Below are positions 1 to 5,852 of a stretch of 24,072 bases of DNA, piece after piece. How positions within the stretch are numbered: position 1 is the stretch's first letter; every line of letters starts with the position of its first letter. The notes below the pieces were generated by a model. It saw nothing but the letters and a program-made list of their open reading frames with translations, was not told the DNA's origin and ran no database searches. The translations under genes were made by a program, and so were the position numbers. This DNA is from a virus: positions 1 through 24,072 of IMG/VR virus record IMGVR_UViG_3300046009_001267, one strand, 5' to 3'.

Positions 1-923
1 GCGCAGCCCAAGGCGGCAATGGTGGATATAACAACACAACCGCTGGATCAAACGCAGCAATTAACACTGGTAGTGGAGGCGGTGGTGGTGCTGGCGGTAT
101 TGGTAATGGCGGATCAGGCGGCTCTGGCATTGTCATTATCCGCTACATAGCCCCAGCACAGGCCGTATTTACATTTACTTCCACGCAAGCGTTCACGATT
201 CCCGGTGGTGTGAATCAAGTTGACTATCTTGTTGTCGCTGGCGGCGGTGGTGGTGGGTACGCTGGCGCTGGCGCAGGCGGCTTTAGAACTGGCGCAGGGC
301 TTCCAGTGATATCAGGTTCAACTTATGTTGTTACTGTTGGGGCTGGCGGCACCGGAGGAACTACTGGCAGCAATGGCACCAATAGCGTATTTAGCACTAT
401 TACTTCTGCCGGTGGTGGTGGGGGTGCGATAAACAATGGCAGCGGGAGAAACGGTGGAAGTGGCGGCGGGGCTTTAAGTGGAACTGGTGCGGGAGCATCT
501 CCTGGTGGGGCAGGAAATACGCCTGCTGTAACACCATCCCAAGGAAACAATGGTGGAGCTAGTGCAGCTCAGGCTGCGTCTGGCCTTAACTCAGGGGGCG
601 GAGGAGGTGCAGGTGTTGTTGGAGGCGCGGGGTCTTCCTCTCCAAGAACGGGCGGCAACGGTGGAAATGGATCGGCATCTACAATTTCTGGTTTTTCTGT
701 AACTTACGCTGGTGGTGGCGGAGGAACAGGATCAGATGTTGTTGGAATTGGCGGCACAGGTGGCGGTGGAAATGCTGGTGTTGGAAACCCATCTGGAACT
801 CAAGGCGGAAATGGTGTAACAAATACCGGCAGTGGCGGTGGCGGAGGAGCCACAACTGGTTTTGCTGCTGCCAATGGTGGCGCAGGCGGTTCTGGAGTGG
901 TTATATTAGTTTGCAGACCATAA
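1..923 (+). CDS. Glycine-rich tail/adhesin protein, C-terminal part (5' end outside window)
   Basis: The frame is open from the window edge (first full codon at base 3) to the TAA at 921-923, so the gene begins upstream; the GTG at 210 lies inside a conserved module and is not a credible start. Visible are the end of one module (closing SGIVIIRY, to about base 146) and one complete module from 165. That module opens with a beta-strand segment, then VDYLVVAGGGGGG, GGFRTG, NTPAVTPSQGNNGG, long Gly/Ser/Asn runs, and closes SGVVILV. This layout matches glycine-rich domains of phage tail fibres and adhesins, where polyglycine helices can form a receptor-binding tip, as in Salmonella phage S16 gp38. 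A virion-surface, host-recognition role is inferred from the family and from the paralogue immediately downstream. The module architecture is clear; the exact function is uncertain. Confidence 0.8.
   Translation, partial: AAQGGNGGYNNTTAGSNAAINTGSGGGGGAGGIGNGGSGGSGIVIIRYIAPAQAVFTFTSTQAFTIPGGVNQVDYLVVAGGGGGGYAGAGAGGFRTGAGLPVISGSTYVVTVGAGGTGGTTGSNGTNSVFSTITSAGGGGGAINNGSGRNGGSGGGALSGTGAGASPGGAGNTPAVTPSQGNNGGASAAQAASGLNSGGGGGAGVVGGAGSSSPRTGGNGGNGSASTISGFSVTYAGGGGGTGSDVVGIGGTGGGGNAGVGNPSGTQGGNGVTNTGSGGGGGATTGFAAANGGAGGSGVVILVCRP
165..920 (+). repeat. Glycine-rich module A
   Basis: Complete protein-level repeat unit of about 250 residues in the first gene. Landmarks are VDYLVVAGG, GGFRTG, the NTPAVTPSQGNNGG block and a closing SGVVILV. 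It shares this landmark order with modules B and C. Gly-Gly linkers vary in length while the landmarks stay fixed. Confidence 0.75.
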
Positions 924-931
924 GGTGATAC

Positions 932-2599
932 ATGAGCGGTAATTACCCCGGAAACATAATGACGAAAAGCCCGAGGTTGCCGAGCACGACGCAGGCATCG
1001 GGCATTTGGACATTGCAGCAGGCTCTGCAAGCCATCAAGGCTGGCGTGTGGCCCGGTATTCCTACTAACACTGTCGTACTGTCATTTACTTCTTCTGGCT
1101 CGTGGACATGCCCGGATGGTGTGTCGCAGGTGGATTATCTTGTAGTGGCTGGTGGTGGCGGTGGTGGAACTGGTGGCGCATCAAAAAATGGCGGTGGCGG
1201 TGGTGCCGGTGGTTTTAGAACGGGAACAGGGCTTCCTGTTATACCGGGAACAACTTACACAATTACAGTTGGTAGTGGCGGTGCTGTAGATGTTAACGGA
1301 GGAAATTCTATATTTTCTTCCATAACATCAAATGGTGGCGGATATGGTGGCTCTATAAGTGGAACCGCAACCATTGGCGGCGCTGGTGGCTCTGGTGGTG
1401 GAGGTGGAGTCTCTGGGGCATCGTCAACCACAGGCGGCAATGGAAATACGCCTAGTACCACGCCGTCACAGGGGAATAATGGGGGCAATGGAAATTCAGG
1501 TGCAGGGCCTTTTGGTGCTGCTGGTGGCGGCGGGGCTGGTGAAAACGGGAAAGCTGGGCGAAACACCGGAACTGGCGAAGGAGGCAATGGTTCAGCATCA
1601 TCCATTTCTGGTGCAAGCGTAAATTATGCTGGCGGCGGTGGTGGAGGAAATTCTGGGACCACAGTTTCCGCTGGTGGACTTGGTGGTGGGGGAAATGGCG
1701 GAGCTGGCCCGTCTTCTACGTCTACCGCAGGAACGGCAAATACCGGTGGTGGAGGCGGCGGCGGGACTGCTGCTTTTTCTCCTTATGTCGCCGCAGCAGG
1801 CGGCAGCGGTATTGTCATCATCAAGTATCTAGCTCCACAGACAGGAGTACTGACATTCCAAGCATCAGGCTCGTGGACTGTTCCGCCCGGTGTTACCAGC
1901 GTGGATTATCTTGTTGTTGCTGGTGGAGGTGGCGGTGGTGGAACAACTGCTAGCATTTCAAGTGGCGCTGGCGGTGCTGGTGGTTTTAGAACTGGTACTT
2001 CGTTCCCGGTTATTAATGGTCAGTCTTATGCTATTACTGTTGGCGCTGGTGGCAGCGGTGGTAACAGTGCAGTGGGTTCTGATGGTGGAAATTCTGTATT
2101 TTCAACAATTACATCAACCGGAGGCGGTGGCGGTTCTTGTTCTACCCCCGCTTTAAACGGACGTTCTGGTGGTTCTGGCGGAGGCGGCGTTCAAACTGGT
2201 GTGGGCGGCGCAGGAAATACACCAGTCACTACACCGTCACAAGGGAATAATGGCGGCGCTGGTTCTGGTTCTGGTGGCGTAAATCAATGGGGCGGAGGCG
2301 GTGGCGGAGGAGCTACTGCTGTTGGTGTTGCTGCGTCAGCAAATAATGGTGGTAACGGAGGTGCAGGAACTGCATCAAGCATAAGCGGAGTTAGCACCAC
2401 TTATGCCGGTGGAGGCGGCGGCGGAGGGTATACAGCAAATGCAGGGGTTGGTGGTGCTGGTGGTGGTGGCAATGGTGGAATTGGTTCTGGCGGATCGAAT
2501 GGAACCGCAAATACTGGAGGCGGCGGCGGAGGTATTGGCACTAGTGGCACCGGTGGGGCTGGCGGCTCCGGTGTAGTTATCCTAAAACTAAACTCATAA
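932..2599 (+). CDS. Glycine-rich tail fibre/adhesin-like protein with two tandem modules
   Basis: 555 residues. The ATG at 932 follows AAGGTGAT (922-929), eight bases after the previous stop. Residues 1-47 are not glycine-rich and contain ASGIWTLQQALQAIKAGVWP-type sequence (about 22-41), a GxWxL...KxGxWP signature that I recall from N-terminal segments of phage tail proteins. Two copies of a module of about 250 residues follow (about 48-300 and 306-555). Each has a Trp-containing beta segment, VDYLVVAGGGGGG (from 67 and 324), GGFRTG, ITVG, an NTPxxTPSQGNNGG block, YAGGGGGG and a closing SGIVII or SGVVIL strand. Probably a virion-surface adhesin. The gene is a paralogue of the one upstream and could exchange modules with it. 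No chaperone or autocleavage domain is evident. The family is recalled, not searched. Confidence 0.8.
   Translation: MSGNYPGNIMTKSPRLPSTTQASGIWTLQQALQAIKAGVWPGIPTNTVVLSFTSSGSWTCPDGVSQVDYLVVAGGGGGGTGGASKNGGGGGAGGFRTGTGLPVIPGTTYTITVGSGGAVDVNGGNSIFSSITSNGGGYGGSISGTATIGGAGGSGGGGGVSGASSTTGGNGNTPSTTPSQGNNGGNGNSGAGPFGAAGGGGAGENGKAGRNTGTGEGGNGSASSISGASVNYAGGGGGGNSGTTVSAGGLGGGGNGGAGPSSTSTAGTANTGGGGGGGTAAFSPYVAAAGGSGIVIIKYLAPQTGVLTFQASGSWTVPPGVTSVDYLVVAGGGGGGGTTASISSGAGGAGGFRTGTSFPVINGQSYAITVGAGGSGGNSAVGSDGGNSVFSTITSTGGGGGSCSTPALNGRSGGSGGGGVQTGVGGAGNTPVTTPSQGNNGGAGSGSGGVNQWGGGGGGGATAVGVAASANNGGNGGAGTASSISGVSTTYAGGGGGGGYTANAGVGGAGGGGNGGIGSGGSNGTANTGGGGGGIGTSGTGGAGGSGVVILKLNS
1073..1831 (+). repeat. Glycine-rich module B
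   Basis: First module of the 555-residue protein (residues about 48-300). Same landmarks as modules A and C: VDYLVVAGG, GGFRTG, NTPSTTPSQGNNGG and a closing SGIVIIKYL. It is separated from module C by only five residues. Confidence 0.75.
1847..2596 (+). repeat. Glycine-rich module C
   Basis: Second module of the 555-residue protein (residues about 306-555), ending at the C terminus with SGVVILKL. Shares VDYLVVAGG, GGFRTG and NTPVTTPSQGNNGG with modules A and B. Confidence 0.75.
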
Positions 2600-2600
2600 A

Positions 2601-2606
2601 GGGAGA
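2601..2606 (+). promoter_or_regulatory. Ribosome binding site that sets the start at 2613
   Basis: GGGAGA lies seven to eight bases before ATG 2613 and directly abuts the alternative GTG at 2607. It therefore supports the shorter, 84-residue product. Confidence 0.6.
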
Positions 2607-2612
2607 GTGAGA

Positions 2613-2867
2613 ATGGAAAGTAAGGTCTACATGATGTATGGGATTGATACAGCGATGCACCTGTTACGTCCGGGTGCGCGCTGGGAGATTACCAACAACT
2701 TCTTCAGCCTGTGGGATGACCCACGCCCGTGCCCGACGATGGAAGAAGTGCATGAGACTATGGAGAAGATCAAAGCCTTTGAGGACAGCATCAACACCAT
2801 CTGGACACAGCAGCAACTGGATGAACTGCTAGGCCGTCAGCGTGAGTTTGAAAAGGCGGTGGCATGA
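2613..2867 (+). CDS. Small phage protein, possible tail assembly chaperone (XkdW-like)
   Basis: 84 residues. The ATG at 2613 is preferred over the GTG at 2607 because GGGAG (2601-2605) sits seven bases upstream of the ATG but would touch the GTG. The sequence has a Trp-containing N-terminal half (residues 22-35 around WEITNNFFSLWDDP), a PxPTMEEV segment and an acidic helical C terminus with QQQLDELLGRQ. Short proteins with a W...P.PT.EE pattern directly downstream of tail fibre genes are often tail assembly chaperones or XkdW-like. That assignment is from position and pattern only, so function is unproven. Its stop overlaps the next start by ATGA (2864-2867), implying translational coupling to the oxygenase. 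Confidence 0.75.
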   Translation: MESKVYMMYGIDTAMHLLRPGARWEITNNFFSLWDDPRPCPTMEEVHETMEKIKAFEDSINTIWTQQQLDELLGRQREFEKAVA

Positions 2868-3472
2868 ACATTCACAACCTTTTTCCGCTTCCTATCGGCT
2901 TCTTCCGCCTCGGTCGTGACCTGATCAAGACTGAGTTGGACTTCATCATGGGTATGGAGCGGTATCCCAATCAGGGCAACACCACCAGCTCTGACCGTAA
3001 AGTGTTGCGCCACAAGGAACTGACAGACATCCGCGACTTTATCGAGGACGCGATGTTGGAATACTTCAAGACGGTGCATGACCCCAAGGGCGATGTAGCT
3101 CTGTACGTCACACAGTCATGGGCGAACTACACAGAGCCGGGACAGTATCACCACAAACATGCCCACCCAAACAGCTTTATCAGCGGTGTGTTTTACCCGC
3201 AAGCTGACAGGTCGGTAGACAAGATTTACTTTTACAAGAGCGGCTACGAGCGTATCAAGGTTCAGCCTGCTACATGGAATCACTGGAACTCTGAGAGCTG
3301 GTGGTTTGAGGTAGGGGCGGGAGACTTGATTCTGTTCCCGTCGCATCTTGAGCACATGGTTGAGACGAAGGTAGGTAACGAGACTCGTGTCAGCATTGCA
3401 TTTAACACCTTTCTCAAGGGGCACATCGGTGTCGATGAGAGCTTAACTGGACTGCAACTAGGAGAAGAATGA
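2864..3472 (+). CDS. 2-oxoglutarate/Fe(II)-dependent oxygenase family protein (TIGR02466-like)
   Basis: 202 residues. The core matches the putative 2OG-Fe(II) oxygenase family common in aquatic phages (2OG-FeII_Oxy_5/TIGR02466 type). Seen directly: a His-rich segment QYHHKHAHPNS (residues 95-104), then SGVFYP, and downstream GDLILFPSHLEHMV (153-166) followed by RVSIAFNTF (175-183). By family analogy, iron ligands would come from the HxHxHPNS segment and from H164 or H161, and R175 would bind the 2OG carboxylate; the ligand assignment is inferred. Such enzymes couple 2OG decarboxylation to hydroxylation of a substrate. The substrate here is unknown, with a protein or sugar on the virion or cell surface being possible given the tail-gene neighbours. 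ATGA overlap upstream, and overlaps the next gene at its stop. Confidence 0.85.
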   Translation: MNIHNLFPLPIGFFRLGRDLIKTELDFIMGMERYPNQGNTTSSDRKVLRHKELTDIRDFIEDAMLEYFKTVHDPKGDVALYVTQSWANYTEPGQYHHKHAHPNSFISGVFYPQADRSVDKIYFYKSGYERIKVQPATWNHWNSESWWFEVGAGDLILFPSHLEHMVETKVGNETRVSIAFNTFLKGHIGVDESLTGLQLGEE

Positions 3473-3837
3473 TGGCGCACTTCGCTAAACTTGGCCCCGG
3501 TAACGTGGTCGAACAAGTGATTGTCGTGGACAACAAAGATACTGCTGACGCCGCAGGTATCGAGAAAGAGTACATCGGTGCTGCGTTCTGCGAGCGTCTG
3601 CTGGGTGGCCGCTGGGTGCAGACCAGCTACAACGGCAAGATCCGTAAGAACTACGCCGGCCAAGGATACACGTTTGACGAAGGCCGCGATGCGTTTATTC
3701 CGCCTAAGCCATTTGCAAGCTGGGTGCTGAACGAAGAAACCTGCCAGTGGAAGGCTCCTGTGGATATGCCTACTGACGGTCAGATGTACTCGTGGGATGA
3801 GGCTACGACCTCGTGGGTAGCACAGCAGGCTGCATAA
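3472..3837 (+). CDS. Conserved small phage protein of unknown function
   Basis: 121 residues from ATG 3472 (MAHFAKL); an adjacent in-frame ATG at 3469 adds one Met. GGAG (3461-3464) is seven bases from 3472 and four from 3469, so 3472 is preferred. The first base of this start is the last base of the oxygenase TGA. The sequence has an N-terminal VVEQVIVVDN strand, a central EYIGAAFCERLLGG and RKNYAGQGYTFDEGRDAFIPPKPF, and a C-terminal aromatic stretch ending WDEATTSWV. I recognise this as a protein type frequent near tail genes of marine phages, but I know of no established function. A virion-associated role is possible from position alone. Confidence 0.8.
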   Translation: MAHFAKLGPGNVVEQVIVVDNKDTADAAGIEKEYIGAAFCERLLGGRWVQTSYNGKIRKNYAGQGYTFDEGRDAFIPPKPFASWVLNEETCQWKAPVDMPTDGQMYSWDEATTSWVAQQAA

Positions 3838-3840
3838 GAT

Positions 3841-4539
3841 GTGGACCCGCTCACTATTGCTGCATGTTTTAAGGCCGCAACTACAGCGATAGACCTCGCC
3901 AAGCAAGGCATAAAATTTTACAAAGATGTAAAGGGCACAGCAGGCGAGGTCGGCGGGATACTGAAGGAGTTAAAGGATCAATATCACAAGCTTGTTGATC
4001 CTACTCCAGAGCAGACGAAGCAGTACAACGAAGAAGTAAAGCGGGTGCAGGAAGTAGGAAAGACCCACCCGCAGGATGCACTGAACAACATCTGGGATCA
4101 GTTGGGTGTGTTCATAGATGAGTATGACAAGCTGGCCAAGGCTTTCATAGAAGAAGAAGCTAATGCCAGGAAGCTGTACAAGGGGGACGAATCACTAGCC
4201 CGGAGGGCTCTGCGTAGGATACAGATTAGGACGCAGTTAGATTCTATGCTCTCAGAGGTGCGCGAGATGATGGTGTACCAGACGCCGCCAGAGCTATCTA
4301 ACGTGTACACACGTTGGGAGAAAGCCTGGCAGGAGATCGTGCAAGAGCAGAATGCTGCTTTGGCTGACGAACTGAGGAAGAATCAGATTGCATCATGGCG
4401 ACGCAGAAGGGCGGTAAACCAGATAAAAAATCTGGCAACTTGGATTGGGGCAATCCTGTTCGTAGCAATATGGATGTGGGCCGTCCTAATCTTGATAAGG
4501 ATGAGTCACACGTATCGGTCATTGTCATTATATGTCTAG
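3841..4539 (+). CDS. Helical protein with C-terminal membrane anchor, lysis region
   Basis: 232 residues from GTG 3841, three bases after the previous stop; no strong Shine-Dalgarno sequence is visible. The first 180 residues are charged and predicted helical (for example 55-75 and 90-145). They are followed by a basic stretch WRRRRAVNQIK (186-196) and one strongly hydrophobic segment (about 199-219) that should span the membrane. The positive-inside rule would place the long N-terminal part in the cytoplasm. The last 48 codons, including the whole membrane segment, overlap the next gene in another frame (4395-4539). No lipobox or signal peptide is seen, so it is not an obvious spanin. Placement before a holin and an endolysin suggests a lysis or membrane role, but function is unknown. 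Confidence 0.75.
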   Translation: MDPLTIAACFKAATTAIDLAKQGIKFYKDVKGTAGEVGGILKELKDQYHKLVDPTPEQTKQYNEEVKRVQEVGKTHPQDALNNIWDQLGVFIDEYDKLAKAFIEEEANARKLYKGDESLARRALRRIQIRTQLDSMLSEVREMMVYQTPPELSNVYTRWEKAWQEIVQEQNAALADELRKNQIASWRRRRAVNQIKNLATWIGAILFVAIWMWAVLILIRMSHTYRSLSLYV

Positions 4540-4688
4540 CGATAATGGCTCTGACCTTTGTAGTAGCAATACCGTTGATTGGCATCGCTCTGATGGATGC
4601 GCACAATGCGACAACGGTAGCGGTGGAAGAAATAAAGAAAATGCGTGAGCTACGGCTCAAGATGATGTTGATGATTCAGGGGGACTGA
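4395..4688 (+). CDS. Single-pass membrane protein overlapping the upstream gene
   Basis: 97 residues from ATG 4395. Residues 1-39 are hydrophilic (DWGNPVRSN, then GRPNLDKDESH), residues about 40-67 form one hydrophobic helix, and 68-97 are a charged helix. The start has only a distant GAGGAAG (4374-4380, 14 bases away), and ATG 4470 is an alternative. The hydrophilic N terminus reads like real protein, with codons such as GGC, AAC, GAT and CGT typical of neighbouring genes, so the long form is favoured. It overlaps the 232-residue gene by 145 bases in a different frame, and ends two bases before the holin-like start. A small regulator of holin activity or another lysis-region membrane protein is conceivable; no family is recognised with confidence. 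Confidence 0.65.
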   Translation: MATQKGGKPDKKSGNLDWGNPVRSNMDVGRPNLDKDESHVSVIVIICLAIMALTFVVAIPLIGIALMDAHNATTVAVEEIKKMRELRLKMMLMIQGD

Positions 4689-4689
4689 G

Positions 4690-5187
4690 ATGTTACCTAT
4701 CGTAGCTGGTATTGTTTCCAACCTGATCCAGAACGGGATGCACAAGGTTGCAGACCAAGTGATCGAGAAAGGTGTGGATGCGGTTCAGGAAAAGCTCGGT
4801 ATGGAGCTGAAGCCTGAAGGAGAAGCTACCCCTGAGTACAACGCCAAGCTGCAAGAAGAGGCTAACCGCCACGCCGAGTTCATGGCAGAGCTGGACGAAA
4901 AGTCCACCCAACGTGCAACAGACATGCAGATGGAAGCCATGAAATCCACAGACCCAATTATCCGACGGCACGTATATCTGTACGGCTGGTTCATCACGAT
5001 AGTCTCGTTCCTGTACTTCTTCATGGTGTCGTTCATGCCCATCGAGAACAAGAACAGGGACTTCATCAACATCATCCTTGGTTTCCTGATTGGTACGGCT
5101 ATTAACAGCCTGATACGTTTCTGGTACGGATCTTCCAACAAGTCGCAGGAAGACACTGACAAGAAGATGAAGGAGATTGGCAAGTGA
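4690..5187 (+). CDS. Holin-like membrane protein (GTA holin 3TM-like)
   Basis: 165 residues. ATG 4690 has GGGGG (4679-4683) six bases upstream. Residues 1-15 are hydrophobic or amphipathic, 16-93 are charged helix, and two clear membrane segments follow at about 95-116 and 126-145. A YGSSN segment (146-150) and a Lys/Asp-rich cytoplasmic tail complete it. This architecture resembles the three-TM gene-transfer-agent holin family (PF11351 type), in which the second helix is followed by an FGSS-like motif. The expected role is permeabilising the inner membrane so that the adjacent endolysin reaches peptidoglycan. The endolysin GTG overlaps this stop (GTGA, 5184-5187), which supports a functional pair. 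Holin identity is inferred from topology and context. Confidence 0.7.
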   Translation: MLPIVAGIVSNLIQNGMHKVADQVIEKGVDAVQEKLGMELKPEGEATPEYNAKLQEEANRHAEFMAELDEKSTQRATDMQMEAMKSTDPIIRRHVYLYGWFITIVSFLYFFMVSFMPIENKNRDFINIILGFLIGTAINSLIRFWYGSSNKSQEDTDKKMKEIGK

Positions 5188-5846
5188 ATCCGACTAGCCC
5201 ACTGCTGGTTGCGGCCAAGATCAAGGATCCCGACAAGTGGTTGCAGCCTCTGATTGAGACATGTGTTGAGTTTGAGATCAACAATGAGAAGCGCATAGCT
5301 GCTTTTCTGGCGCAGACGTCCCACGAGTCTGGTGGCTACACCATGCTGACGGAAAACCTGAACTACCGGGCTGCCACGCTGGCGGCCTGCTGGCCTAACA
5401 GGTTTGCTGAACTCGGCCCAAACAAGAAGCCCAAGCGGGATGCTAAGGGTGCGCTGATACCTACCAAGGTGGCATTATCAATTGAGAAAAAGCCAGAGCT
5501 GATAGCTAATATGGTCTACAGCTCACGGATGGGTAACGGTCCACCGCAGTCGGGCGAGGGCTGGAAGTTCCGTGGCAGGGGGCTAAAGCAGCTCACTGGC
5601 AAGGATAATTACAAGCGGTGCGGAGATGCGCTGGGCGTGGACTTAGTGGCCAATCCTGACCTGTTGTTGGAACCCATGTACGCCGCTCGATCTGCCGGCT
5701 GGTTTTGGAAGACAAACAATCTTTCTCCCTTCGCCGATTCTGGTGATATCAAGGGGATGACAAAGAAGATCAACGGTGGTTATATTGGGCTTGAAGCTCG
5801 CCAGGCTTTGTACGACAAAGTGATGGCGGCCATAAATCATGGGTGA
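5184..5846 (+). CDS. Endolysin, glycoside hydrolase family 19 (chitinase/lysozyme-like)
   Basis: 220 residues from GTG 5184, with AGGAG (5171-5175) eight bases upstream and a GTGA overlap with the holin-like gene. The GH19 signature is clear: AQTSHESGGY (43-52) with the likely catalytic acid E48, a second acidic residue E57 in LTENLNY, and FRGRGLKQLTGKDNY (129-143). INGGYIGL (196-203) matches the substrate-cleft loop, followed by R206. In phages this fold cleaves the glycan strand of peptidoglycan for lysis. There is no signal peptide or membrane anchor, so export presumably depends on the neighbouring holin. Length is as expected for a single-domain enzyme without a cell-wall-binding domain, which fits a Gram-negative host. 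Confidence 0.92.
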   Translation: MNPTSPLLVAAKIKDPDKWLQPLIETCVEFEINNEKRIAAFLAQTSHESGGYTMLTENLNYRAATLAACWPNRFAELGPNKKPKRDAKGALIPTKVALSIEKKPELIANMVYSSRMGNGPPQSGEGWKFRGRGLKQLTGKDNYKRCGDALGVDLVANPDLLLEPMYAARSAGWFWKTNNLSPFADSGDIKGMTKKINGGYIGLEARQALYDKVMAAINHG

Positions 5847-5852
5847 GCAAAA

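Noticed and set aside
323-1605. Proline-rich reverse-strand open frames opposite the glycine-rich genes (for example 323-550 and 1255-1605)
   Set aside because: They are the antisense of GGN glycine codons, which read as proline and alanine. They have no ribosome sites or recognisable domains.
3280-3906. 208-residue reverse-strand open frame
   Set aside because: It lies opposite the oxygenase and small conserved genes, whose protein features are clear, and it has no recognisable motif.
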